From positions 266,375,201-266,439,200 of the forward strand of contig OW240913.1 of the NCBI GenBank assembly GCA_933207985.1: a stretch of DNA of 64,000 bases, given 5' to 3'. The position numbers were made by a program, and so were the translations under genes. The stretch's first letter is position 1. Each line of letters begins with the position of its first letter. Of this stretch, positions 9,950 through 20,466 are shown piece after piece. The DNA comes from Pelobates cultripes. Taxonomy: Eukaryota; Chordata; Amphibia; Anura; Pelobatidae. Under the pieces are notes generated by a model that was given only the letters and a program-made list of their open reading frames with translations, was not told the origin of the DNA and did not search any database.

Positions 9950-10234
9950 TGGCGGTTTTCCCTGGACAGCGGAATCGAAAAGGAAAGGACTATGACGCAA
10001 GGTCACATTGGGGAGACGACAGTCGGCGCAAGGCTGATGGCTAGCGACGGCTGTGCTGGGCTCATGGACAACAAAGGAGGTGAACTGCCTGTTGGGTCCT
10101 CACCCAACAGCTGGCAGGAATTAACAATTAATTTTACTGTTTAATAAAGCTGTGGCCGTTGCCCTTATCCACTAAAAGGTGTCCAGTGTATTATTTGGGG
10201 GCAACGGTGGGGATGGAATATGGGTCAGCAGTCA
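9950..10234 (+). repeat. Ngaro B2 split direct repeat (right end)
   Basis: Right terminal copy of B1 with AATAAA at 10143-10148. The element ends ...CAGCAGTCA, after which unrelated AT-rich DNA begins. Confidence 0.92.
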
Positions 10235-10719
10235 TGCGTCTGATGATTCTGTTGGTTTCCATTGTGATTGCCCCACTTTTAAAACTTTGCACCACTTTGC
10301 AGTTCACAACACCTGATAATATGTTTAAAAAAGTGCAAAATAAATTACTAAAAATAAATTATGATAATGTGTGTTGTATGCCTTGCCACAGACATAGAGC
10401 CTTGTATTATTGGGATATGTTTATTAAACAATGGTTTGTGTTCAGAACTGCCTTGAAACAAATTAAGACCAAATAATTCAGACGAGGTAGAGATTTTTTT
10501 CCAACTCACCTGATTGGCAGAGCCGGTTATTGATCATTGTTTTTTAGATGGCAACAAAGTAGGGCTCCCTGGCCATAATGAAGCACTGCAAGCTATATGT
10601 TCCTAAGAACCCACATTTAAAATCAATGTGGTTACCTTTATATTCAGCTATATATGTGGCGCTCAGAAGCTAAGACATTCTGCCTACTCCATTCAAATCA
10701 ACCTATTGAACCTTGTAGC
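10235..10719. other. No recognisable gene
   Basis: AT-rich flank of the Ngaro element. Nothing coding is supported. Confidence 0.55.
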
Positions 10720-11395
10720 CCCAAGAAGAAAGCGCAGCTTAGCAGAGGGGGGTCTTGACAGGGCTTGGAGGCGGGCTTAGGTGGAGCAGTGTTGGTGATT
10801 GACAGATCAGGATTCTGGGTAGGCTGATATAAATGTCAGCCATTTTATAACACCTCATTACTAATTGACTTACCAGGCTGAATTGGTCCCTCCCTCCCTT
10901 TAGTGTTGGGTTTTATTCTACCCGCTTGGTCACAGCGGTGGGCTAGTGGAAGGAAAGTTAAGGGGGTAACGGGCCTGCTAAAGGAAGTGTAGAGCAAGAG
11001 TAGTGAGTTGGCTGTTTCAATATGGACTGGTTACCTGTTGATAAGATGTTGGTGGTTTCAGAACCCAGGTGGTGTAGGGGTATCAAGGTATACCCCTGCC
11101 ATGATCGTGTGGAAAATGTTGGATCTTGTTTTGTTATACTTATGGATTGTTATACAATGTTATGTTATATATGATGGGTCAATGCCTTGCGAATTGATAT
11201 GTGGAAAAGTGATAATGTTGGATGGCTGAGGATGTGGGGGTGGGCAATGACTTTTATGTAATTTATATATTATCGTTATTATTATTATTATTATATATTA
11301 TAAATATAAGCTGTGGACATATTGACCCATACCCTAAAGTGTCAGTGTTTCATTGGTGTGGGTTGGGAAAAAGGTAATGGTCAGCTCCTCCAGCC
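10720..11395 (+). mobile_element. Diverged Ngaro-like solo terminal unit (A-B, no ORFs)
   Basis: This block reads like a diverged relative of A2-B2 from the neighbouring Ngaro element. The left part has ATATAAATG..GACTTACCAG..CTGAATTGG and then CCCTCCCTCCC, as in A2. The right part has GGTCACAGCGG and GGAAAG as at the start of B. It ends with AAGCTGTGGACATATTG, AAGTGTCAGTGT, GGTGTGGG and GGTCAGCTCC, matching in order the B end (AAGCTGTGGCCGTTGCCC, GGTGTCCAGTGT, GGTGGGG, GGTCAGCAG). No coding region lies between the parts, so it may be a solo terminus left by recombination between repeats. Boundaries are approximate. Similarity was judged by eye. Confidence 0.5.
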
Positions 11396-11907
11396 CATAT
11401 GGCGACAATGCACCTGTCATGACCTGACATTGCTTTTGCAAATTTGTGTTGCTGCAGAAATCGCCTTAAATCACATGACATGTTCTGTTTGTATGTTTGG
11501 TATGGAATGTTTTAAGCACGTCAACTGCTTTGAGGGTTAGATGGGGTGTTTTATAAACACACAATCTGCAATTACACATTTTTCCTAAATGAGGGGTTCT
11601 AGAAACAGAAATGAAGGTTTCCCTCCTCACCAGCCTTTGTGCTACAAAAGTGGGTGTTAGTATTCACAGATCCCACTTCTATTGTTAGAAAATGTAGCCT
11701 TGACTCAGCTCACAACTTGATTTTATTTTTATGAATGAAAAAAGAAAACCCCAAATTACTGAATGTTCGTGTTATATATCATCTAGCATGACAAAGCACG
11801 ATTTTAATTGAATAGAATGTTTGCCATCTGTCATCTTAAAAAGGTATAAAAGAAAAGATCAGCTCCAATTAGATACATAAATATAATCTACACATTAATG
11901 CAATCTA
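11396..11907. other. No recognisable gene
   Basis: AT-rich DNA between the Ngaro-like unit and the first TTAA MITE. Nothing is recognised in it. Confidence 0.5.
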
Positions 11908-12371
11908 TTAAAGGAACACTATAGTGTCAGGAATACAAATGTGTATTCCTAACACTATAGTTTTGAAAGCATAGTTTAGGTGGCCTGGCCTCCCTGTCAG
12001 AAGAGTAAAAGGTGGGTTTTTTTCACCCTATTTCTAGAGCTGCATCGGTCTCGTTGCGGCTGGATCTGTCCTGCTCCGCCTACTTGGTTGAGATCATCAA
12101 ATTTGATGATCTCAGCCAATCCAATGTTTTCCTATAGGAAAGCATTTAGAGGTTTTTGCGCATGCGCTGCAAAACACTTCAATGTCTCCATACAACATGT
12201 GTGCACACTGTGAAGCACTGACACAGTTGTTCCTAGGCAGTCATGTAAACACTGCATTTTCTCTGAAAATTCAGTGTTTATATTAAAATGTCTACAGGGA
12301 CAGGCAGCAGACAGATATCAGAACAACTACATCAATCTGTTGTTGTCCTGGTGACTATAGTGTTCCTTTAG
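11908..12371. mobile_element. TTAA-flanked MITE (T2/Kolobok-like)
   Basis: It begins TTAAAGGAACACTATAGTG and ends GACTATAGTGTTCCTTTAG, giving inverted termini next to TTAA (one base changed on the right). The termini resemble the TTAAAGG ends of the T2 MITE group of Xenopus. An internal hairpin GAGATCATCAAATTTGATGATCTC marks a subfamily also seen at 29424 and 43608. No ORF. Confidence 0.75.
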
Positions 12372-12384
12372 TTTCCAAAAAATG

Positions 12385-12478
12385 AGCAGTGAGACTGCAA
12401 GGGCATGATTTATGCAGCAAAACCACTTCATAAAGTAAATATGTTTTGGTGCTCACAGTGTATCTTTAAGCAGATGTA
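12385..12478. mobile_element. MITE terminal fragment
   Basis: GAGCAGTGAGACTGCA...CAAAACCACTTCATAAAG...GTATCTTTAAG parallels the right end of the complete MITE at 49011-49565. Only this end remains. Confidence 0.55.
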
Positions 12479-13571
12479 AACATTTGATGCCCCAGCATGC
12501 TGTCCCTCATGCTGTCAGTATTTGAATCATCATTAGAATTGCTAGGCAAGGCCCTAGTGAGAGTTAGGCACTAGTCGGTTGCCTATTGGCCTACACTGCA
12601 ACTGCCTCTGTTACTCATTACAAACCACAGAATGTGATAGTCTTAAAGATTATTTTCTGTTAAATAAGGAACAAAAGGAGACACATTTTCTGTGTCTGTC
12701 AAGTTAAAAAAGAATCCATGGTACTGGAAGGGTTAAATGCAAGCGTTGTGGATGAGAAATGCAGTACTGATGTAATTTTTTTAAAATCTCACATATTGTT
12801 ATTGCTTAAAATCCTTGTGGGTAATGATGTTTTACCAAATCACTCACCCGTTAAATCATGTTTTCTTTCTTTGGTTATGTTTATGAACCATATTAAATAG
12901 GTCATTAGCCTCGTAGATATTTTGCAGAGGATTTTATGGTGATAATAATTCAGCATTCCTTTATGTGTTATTTCTGGAAATCACCTTTTTTTATATTTTT
13001 TGCTTGGAAAACATAGAACAAGACTTTACATTTTCTATGTATACAATGATAATTATTGTGTGCCTCCCCTCAAGGCAAGGTGGATCATATATTGTCATAA
13101 AAATGTCAATGTTTCATCAATAAATATGCATGATGCACTTAAAATCACAAATATTATATTACTGCAGTTTCTGATGGTACAGCTATTAGGCTGTGTTCAT
13201 TGGTTCATTGCTACCCAATTACTTTATGGGATACAGGTTTAGTCATAAAAGAGGCTGAATTGGTAGCACAAAATATATCAATTTCTACTTGTTTCATTAA
13301 AGTACTGAGAGTGGCAATCTAGGTACATAATCACTTTTAATGGTACTATGAAACTATTCTGGAACATTTAACAAAAACACGAGTTTTCTTTCATACCCAA
13401 CCTTTTCAGCAGCGCACTAGCCCACATTGTGAGGCAATAAATGGCTGAAATTCTAGGTTGGATCTCTAGCACTATGGATATACTAAACAAATATATCTCA
13501 CAACGTAAACCTGCATCGTCACGTTTTGGATGACAGTGTCACTTTAATTCCTTTAGGTTTACCTAGTGAAA
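12479..13571. other. No recognisable gene
   Basis: AT-rich; only short open frames with no family features (for example 12718-12900 and 13000-13242). Confidence 0.5.
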
Positions 13572-13985
13572 TTAAAGGAACACTATAGCGTAACAAATAC
13601 AAACATGTATTCTTAACGCTATAGTTTCCTATTGCATGTTTAACTTTTGTTTATATTAAAAACCTGAAATACGACCAACCCCTAGACATTCTTTGGGCAC
13701 TGCCACCCACACCTCCTCCTGTGATGTCATCCAATGTTTTGCCAATCCAATTTCTCTCATAGAGGAGTGTTGACTCACACGCATCCAAAATCTTACGAGC
13801 TGCACTGGTCACATGACCAAGTATTACTTGGTTGTTCTTGCGGAAGAGTCTCCAGTGGCTGTCTGGAGTGGTGTGTTTAACCCTGTAATGAAAACATTGC
13901 AGTTCCTACATTAAAACTATAGGGTCACTACACCCAGGCCATTGCATTGAGTAGTGATCTGGGTACATTTAGCAGTCTTTTAAAG
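13572..13985. mobile_element. TTAA MITE, right end degraded
   Basis: It starts TTAAAGGAACACTATAGCG and folds back at once (ACGCTATAG at 13615-13624). The right boundary is unclear; AAAACTATAGGGTCAC at about 13914 may be part of the right arm. Confidence 0.5.
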
Positions 13986-14006
13986 TAGTGCTCCTCAGCC
14001 CTCTCC

Positions 14007-14109
14007 TTAAAGCAACCTAACAGTCCAGTATTTAGGAATTACCCGGGTGTATTTTTTTTTTCTAAACACGTTAGACACACCCGGGTAATCCCTAAATCCT
14101 GGACTTTAA
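14007..14109. mobile_element. Short palindromic TTAA MITE
   Basis: About 100 bp between two TTAA sites. The arms AGTCCAGTATTTAGGAATTA and CCGGGTGT pair with ACACCCGGGTAATCCCTAAA and TCCTGGACT across a T-rich loop. Its right TTAA is also the left TTAA of the next MITE. Confidence 0.6.
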
Positions 14110-14606
14110 AGGACCACTCTAGGCACCCAGACCACTTCAGCTTAATGAAGTGGTCTGGGTGCCAGGTCCCTCTAGGATTAATGCTTTTTTTATAAACATA
14201 GCAGTTTCAGAGAAACTGCTATGTTTATAAATGGGTTAATCCAGCCTCTAAAGCCTCTAGTGGCTGTCTCATTGACAGCCGCTATAGGCGTTTGCGTGCT
14301 TCTCACTGTGAAAATCACAGTGAGAAGACGCCAGCGTCCATAGGAAAGCATTGTGAATGCTTTCCTATGAGACTTGCTGAATGCGCGCGCAGCTCCTGCC
14401 GCACATGCGCATTCAGCCGAAGGGGAGGAGAGGAGGCGGAGAGGAGGAGGAGAGCTCCCCGCCCAGCGCTGGAAAAAAGGTAAGTTTTAACCCTTTCCTC
14501 GCCATCCAGCCCGGCGGGAAGGGGTCCCTGAGGGTTGGGGCATCCTCAGGGCACTATAGTGCCAGGAAAACGAGTATGTTTTCCTGGCACTATAGTGGTC
14601 CTTTAA
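14106..14606 (+). mobile_element. TTAA MITE, 'GGACCACTCTAGGCACCC' family, complete
   Basis: A 501-bp non-coding element runs from TTAAAGGACCACTCTAGG to ATAGTGGTCCTTTAA. It is built from consecutive hairpins: a CCAGACCACTTC/GAAGTGGTCTGG pair, CAGTTTCAGAGAAACTG, TTCTCACTGTG/CACAGTGAGAA, AGGAAAGCATTGTGAATGC and a terminal CACTATAGTGCCAGG/CCTGGCACTATAGTG pair. Related copies are at 32256-32703 (same orientation), 47654-48082 (reverse), 54076-54320 and 20258-20466 (partial). The 14292-14483 open frame lies inside it and is not a gene. Confidence 0.8.
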
Positions 14607-15603
14607 GGTGTGCCTTGAGGAAAGGGTTAGGGAGCACTGCTTTAATGTATCAAAACCCTCATCCTTTGCATTAATAAAATAAATAGAGTAAATTTCATTT
14701 AAATGGTTATCGTTCTGGGACTGGGGTGATCATCCTATTCTTTTCACGGTGTGTAATAAGAGTTTAAATGTTTATTAAGCATGTATTAGTTTTTTTAAGA
14801 AAACAAAAGATTTTTGACAGAATTCATTACTTGGGAATTTTTCAGTAATGTTTGACCTTGAATTCATGACCTTATTAATTATATCCATAAAGTCAATTTA
14901 AAAACGAAAACCTTTTTTTAATTGAAGACATTTGTTCAAGCCTGCCAAAATTTGATCTATTTGCTAATAGCCAAGTATGAATAATAATTTGAATAGAAAA
15001 TTAGCTAGCTTCAGCTGTTATGAATACACCCTTATAGCACACTTGATGCTTATTCGATGTTACGTAAGGTAGGGATGAGGTACTGACTTTTATGGTGCAA
15101 TCAGATAGGTGATATCAACCATAAATATAAATAATAATAATAAATAATAACCATAAATATTTTTATTTATTAAATCTCATTGCAGCTTTCAGAGAACAGC
15201 AGGCAAAGATAATAAAAATGAGCAAGAGTCCCCTGCTAACCTGTGATAGAATGATTGTGGCTTTGCTTATGGGGTAAAAAAAAAACATGCATTCACTTCT
15301 CCCCAAGTCTAAAATAGGTACTGGGAAGACAGCCAACATAGCATCATGGGATAGAGATGGAGCAATGAGATTTTTTAGAGTCCTCCTGCTTAATTGTATT
15401 ATTACTGATACAATTTATTCCTCCCCTCCCTCCCCCCCTCCCCGGCACACATGGTGTGATGGCAAAAGGAAAATCACTGAGCATGGGTTTCCCTGGTAAA
15501 TAAACTGTGTGAAATGCCCCCTTTTCTGTCTTGGTTCTGCAGGAATCATTATATTATTATTTTCAACTGTTTGCCAGGTTTTACTATAGTAAACTGTTCA
15601 GGT
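14607..15603. other. No recognisable gene
   Basis: AT-rich DNA with a small AATAAT cluster near 15128-15150 and a C-rich run near 15420-15445. Confidence 0.5.
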
Positions 15604-15900
15604 TTAACTCCTTAAAGACCAAGGTTTTTATTTTAGAGATGTAACGTGTTTGTGACCTATTCCTATTTGGCTTTTTTTGCCATGCATTCATTCTACTACA
15701 ATTTCCAAATTTGTGTTTAAGTGCACCTATACATATTATATAGCATTTTTACAGAGAAATAGGATGTTTTTGATACCCTATGTTTTTACATAATGCTATA
15801 TTAAATAGGAAGAAAATATTTTTAATTTAAAAAAAAAAAAAGTAAAATAACACAGTTTTACATGCAATAATTTGTGCACACCAAGTGCAAGTAAAGAAAA
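15604..15900 (+). mobile_element. Fragment of 'TTAACCCCTTAAGGACC' element family
   Basis: TTAACTCCTTAAAGACCAAGG matches the left end of the large TTAA element at 50449-52547 with substitutions, and similar T-rich sequence follows. The right end is missing. Confidence 0.45.
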
Positions 15901-15934
15901 CTAACTTGAAATAAATTCACTAATTAGTCCTAAT

Positions 15935-16280
15935 TAGTGATGTCCCGAACGGTTCGCGAACTGTTCGCCATGAACGGTTCGCCACGGACTCATCATTGAG
16001 TAAACTTTGACCCTGTACCTCACAGTCAGCAGACACATTCCAGCTAATCAGCAGCAGACCCTCCCTCCTAGACCCTCCCACCTCCTGGACAGCTCACTAA
16101 GAATGCAGCTTCACAATGAATGTAAAATGGATGCTGCCAAGGGGGTGGGAGGGTCTGGGAGGGAGGGTCTGCTGCTGATTGGCTGGAATGTGTCTGCTGA
16201 CTGTGAGGTACAGGGTCAAAGTTTACTCAATGATGAGTCCGTGGCGAACCGTTCGCAGAGAACCGTTCGGGACATCACTA
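15935..16280. mobile_element. hAT-type foldback MITE with perfect 8-bp TSD
   Basis: A 346-bp non-coding element flanked by GTCCTAAT on both sides (15927-15934 and 16281-16288). The termini are TAGTGATGTCCCGAACGG and its complement. The arms are long inverted repeats of roughly 150 bp each (for example GTTTACTCAATGATGAGTCC at right against its complement at left), so the whole unit is almost one palindrome. An 8-bp duplication is typical of hAT transposons. The 16007-16291 open frame within it is not a gene. Confidence 0.88.
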
Positions 16281-16399
16281 GTCCTAATTAGACCTTGTTA
16301 AAATGCTTAATATGTCTAGAATTTCAATACATTTTTTTGAAGTTGTAAAACAAATACTGCAAGGGGTGAATTATGGTTTTCTAAGCTAAAAGTTAGCAA

Positions 16400-16477
16400 A
16401 ATAGTAAAAAATATAAAACCAATAAAGTGCAAAAGTGTCGAGTTTTGTACTTTATTGGTTTCATGGTTTTTACTATT
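16400..16477. repeat. AT-rich inverted repeat (hairpin)
   Basis: AAACCAATAAAGTGCAAAA pairs with TTTTGTACTTTATTGGTTT, with flanking TAGTAAAAA/TTTTTACTA also paired. Loop of about 8 nt. Possibly a tiny MITE. Confidence 0.6.
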
Positions 16478-16730
16478 CATAAATGTGAGGCACATGTACG
16501 CATTAATATCTCTACATCTCGTGAGTGCAATTCTATCTAGCACTATATAAATACCTTTGTGGTGTATAGACAAGGAATAGTCAACCTGATGACTGGCTGA
16601 CTTTACCTTGTAATAGTGGGTATTTTTTCTAGCTTGACTTAACTTTAGCCAAACTAATTAGATCAAACTATATGCAACAAGTAATTTAAATTATTTGATT
16701 TTAGAAATTAGATTGTATTTCTCCCTTTTT

Positions 16731-18750
16731 ATTATTATTATTATTGCCATTTATATAGCACAGATTCCGTAGCGCTTTACAATATTTTGAGAGGGGGGGG
16801 GGGGTGTAACAATAAATAGGACAATTACAAGAAAACTTACAGGAACAATAGGTTGAAGAGGACCCTGCTCAAACGAGCTTACAGACTATAGGAGGTGGGG
16901 TATTTGAAACATTAGGACAATAAATATCAAGTAGGAGTGAAGCAGAGCTGGAGGAGAGAGCAAAGCACTGTCCCATAGGAGAGAGCAGGAGACAGGTATG
17001 TAAGGTAGAGATTACTCTGGGAGGCCATAAGCTTTCCTGAAGAGATGGGTTTTAAGGCCATTCTTAAATGATTGAAGACTAGGGGAGAGTCTGATGGCAG
17101 TAGGAAAGCTATTCCATAGGAGAGGAGCCGCCCGCGAGAGGTCCTGCAAGCGCGAGTTGGCCGTACGGGTGCGAGCAGCTTCAGGAGGTGGTCACGGACA
17201 GAGCGGAGGGTACGAGGAGGGGCAAATTTATGGATCAGTGAAGAGATATAAGTGGGGCTAGAATTGTTCAGTGCTTTAAATGTATGGGTTAGCACTTTGA
17301 ATTGACTCCTATAGCATACAGGGAGCCAATGTAAGGACCGGCAGAGGGGTGAGGTGTGAGAGGACCGACTAGAGAGGAAAATCAGTCTAGCTGCAGCATT
17401 CATTACAGACTGTAGCGGGGCAATACGGCTTTTGGGGAGACCAATCAGGAGAGGGTTACAGTAATCCATGCAGGAAATTACTAGAGCATGGACAAGCTCC
17501 TTGGTAGCATCTTGCGTAAGAAAGGGGCGAATGCGGGCTATGTTTTTGAGTTGGAACCTACAGGACTTGGCAACAAACTGGATGTGAGACTCGAAGGTGA
17601 GACCAGAGTCAAGTATGACGCCAAGACAGCGCGCTTGCAGGGATGGACTTATGTGGATATCACTGACTTGAAGGGAGAGCGAGAGAGGAGGATCAGTATT
17701 AGGAGGAGGAAAGACAAGGAGTTCAGTTTTAGAGAGGTTAAGTTTCAGAAAGTGTGAAGACATCCAGTCAGAGATGGAAGAAAGGCAAGCAGTGACACGT
17801 TGCAGGACAGCAGGGGAGAGGTCCGGGGAGGAGAGGTATATCTGAGTGTCATCAGCGTACAGGTGGTAGTGGAATCCAAAAGAGGCAATCAGTTTACCAA
17901 GAGAGGCGGTATAAAGAGAAAATAGAAGGGGACCAAGGACAGACCCTTGGGGAACTCCAACTGAGACAGGACGAGTGGGGGAGGTATCCTTAGAAAAGGA
18001 GACACTGAATGAGCGTTGGGAAGAGATAGGAGGAAAACCAAGAGAGGACCGAGTCACAGAGACCGAGCGATTGAAGAGTTTGAAGGAGGAGAGCATGATC
18101 AACGGTGTCAAAGGCAGCAGAGAGGTCAAGGAGAATTAATATGGAGTAGTGACCTTTGGATTTAGCGGAGATTAGGTCATTAGTCACTTTGATAAGAGCA
18201 GTCTCAGTAGAGTGGAGAGGGCGGAAGCCAGACTGAAGAGGGTCAAGGAGAGAGTTGGAATTAAGGAAGCGGGACACACGGGTAAAGACAAGTCTTTCCA
18301 AAAGCTTTGATGAGAAAGGGAGCAGGGATATGGGACGATAGTTAGAAGGGGAGGATGGGTCAAGAGATGTTTTTTTCAGGATAGGTATTACAGTGGCATG
18401 TTTAAGGTCAGCAGGAACAGTGCCAGAAGAGAGAGAGCAGTTAAAGATGTGTGTTAGGGTAGGCACAAGACAAGGGGAGAGAGATCTGATGAGGTGAGAT
18501 GGGACAGGATCGAGCGGGCAAGTGGTGGGGCGAGAGGAATGGAGAAGCGCAGCCACCTCTTGTTCAGTAGCCGGGTAGAAAGTCTGGAGGGTAGGGAAAG
18601 CAAGATTTACATGTGGTTGAGAAAGAGAACGGCAAGGAGGGGAGAATTGTTTCCTTAGCTGTTCAATCTTGTCGGTAAAGTAGCATGCAAAGCTATCAGC
18701 TGTTAAGGTGTTTTTGTGTCTTTCAGTTCCAATAGTTATGTGCATGTAGT
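16731..18750 (-). mobile_element. L2-clade LINE, 5'-truncated
   Basis: A non-LTR retrotransposon on the minus strand. It starts within ORF2 near 18750 and ends with a 3' UTR containing TGTAAGCTCGTTTGAGC and TTGTAAAGCGCTACGGAA, then ATATAAATGGC and an (AAT)n tail at 16745-16731. That type of 3' end with a short repeat tail instead of poly-A fits the L2/CR1 group. A second tail of the same type is at 25341-26022. Confidence 0.85.
16927..18745 (-). pseudogene. L2-like reverse transcriptase, one frameshift
   Basis: ORF2 of the L2 element. The first frame (18745-17990) has the pre-RT segment [35 protein letters not shown] and motif [21 protein letters not shown]. The frame then shifts by one base near 18020, at the SSYL segment, and continues as an open frame to 16927. 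That part has motif [17 protein letters not shown], motif [12 protein letters not shown], the C-terminal [14 protein letters not shown] and [19 protein letters not shown]. The endonuclease part is lost to 5' truncation. Only one frameshift was found in about 600 codons, which suggests a fairly recent copy. Confidence 0.88.
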
Positions 18751-20257
18751 ATAGTACAGTCCATTTATATAAAAAAAAACCTAAGTATTGAATTGATAGA
18801 GGATGGTCTTTCTCTACTAATCAAATAAATTATAATAGCTCACCAGGGGACCTAGTCACATAATCTCCAGTTTTCGGTTTGTACTACTCAGATTTGTGGT
18901 ATCCCAAGGAAAGAAGTGCATTGTATGTTCACTGTTCACAAATCATTTGTATGAGTTTTTCAAAATGGCTTCCATGTGAGCTTCCATTTTCTTTACTTGT
19001 AAGTTAGAGCTTAGCATTAGGTGTTCTTGAATTTCAACTGCAAATGAAGGCTCTGTATGTTTGTGTAAATGGTTTGAGTTTATCCTGTTCTTAATTTAGA
19101 CTTGACCACAGATTCATTAGAAGAACTCTCTATTTTTGGCCAGCTAATGACCTCTAAATCTTTTCAGAGCTAGACCTCTGTATCCTTTAATTTTTTTTTT
19201 AATTGTGATCTCTTATTGTGTTTGGGGGTCTGAGAAAATATGCAAAGAAACTAGACTAGGTCAATCTCTTTTTGACAGCAATTGCTTAATGCAAGCTCAA
19301 AATGGTTTCCTGTGCATTATTAGGGCTTGTATCTTTCACACCTACAGATTTGTGAAGTAGGCTGTTATACTGTGAAGCTGCGGTAACCTATTGGTTTCAC
19401 AGATTAAACAGTTTTCGCAAACAGGTTTTCCCCTCTCCGTAGACTAACTTTTGTAATGATGTGAGAAAAACAGGTATACGTATGATAGAACCATGATGGA
19501 ACAAATGATTTCAGGTTGAGTACGCACACTATATACAAGTATCGAGTTCATTTGTGAAATTCCTCAGGCTTAGTTACCTTGGAAGCCTCCCATGGTTGCT
19601 AGTTTGTTTTAAATTAGTATTTTATAATTCTGCTCTGACTATCCGTGCCTCCATTATAATGTTTGAGAGTGTCAGTTTATCTGTGAAATTATTTTTATAG
19701 TACGAAATAGAACTTTGTGGGAATATCGAAACCTCATCTAGTGTGTTGTTGTTGTTAAAATATGTCTAATCTTTTATTATTTGTTTAGTATTACTAATGT
19801 TAAATGCATAATGTCTCATTGTCAGATAGAACTGGTAATGTGTGAATACGAAAGTCTTTATTACTGCAATACACAAGGTCAATGAGCTACATCCACTGGT
19901 ATTACGAACTGCAGCTGGCTGATATTTGACATGATAGCAATGTTCCGGAATGCTGATGCATCCACCGCAAGGCTGCAGCGTGATGTATTTGGGGACCCAA
20001 TGTATATTGTACAATAGATATATCTATCACCTTTATCTATTGAAAATCATAGTTCTTCTAAATGTTTGTCTCATTGATCTTTCTATAAAACAATAGTCCA
20101 ATAGCGGTAAATGTATGACACCCCAGGTGTAAGAATTTCCTTTCCACTTATATATTTTCTGTTTTGTTATTTGAATCCTACTGGCTAAACAATCCTTGGA
20201 GCAAGAAGCTCTTACTGATAGGTAAATTATGTCATGTCTTCTTTTCTATTTTTGAAA
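18751..20257. other. No recognisable gene
   Basis: AT-rich. The open frame 19766-20014 (minus) has no recognised domain. Confidence 0.5.
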
Positions 20258-20466
20258 GCATGGAAATGCGCACATTAGACCTCCCCAAAGGAAAGCATTG
20301 AATCAATGCTTTCCTATGGGGAAAAATCTGATGCTGAATGTCCTTATGCAGAGAGTGAGGACGTCCAGCGTCAGATACAAGATCAAAGGTCCGTTTCGAT
20401 CCAGGAACCGCCTCTAAGAAATTGGAGTGAGCTGAAGTGGTCTGGGTGCCTATAGTGTCCCTTTAA
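20258..20466. mobile_element. TTAA MITE fragment, right end only
   Basis: It contains the hairpin AGGAAAGCATTGAATCAATG and ends GTGGTCTGGGTGCC then TATAGTGTCCCTTTAA. This is the 14106 family in reverse orientation with its distal half missing. Confidence 0.65.

Larger units (their letters stand above)
4404..10234 (+). mobile_element. Ngaro-type tyrosine-recombinase (YR) retrotransposon, nearly intact
   Basis: This is a complete YR retrotransposon of the DIRS order, Ngaro group. The order is A1 repeat (4404-4570), gag, RT-RNase H, tyrosine recombinase, SGNH hydrolase, then B1 (9425-9709), A2 (9709-9875) and B2 (9950-10234). The split direct repeats A1...B1-A2-B2 are the hallmark of Ngaro and PAT elements; DIRS proper has inverted termini. 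No target-site duplication is evident, as expected for recombinase-mediated insertion of a circle. A1/A2 and B1/B2 each differ by one base that I could find. The coding region is GC-rich and keeps many CpGs inside AT-rich surroundings. Both points suggest a young insertion. Visible coding lesions are TAG at 6659-6661 and TGA at 9063-9065. SGNH-type hydrolase ORFs have been described in some vertebrate Ngaro elements. The subfamily was not identified. Confidence 0.93.

Noticed and set aside
17488..17757. 89-aa plus-strand frame rich in Lys/Arg
   Set aside because: Antisense of the L2 reverse transcriptase.
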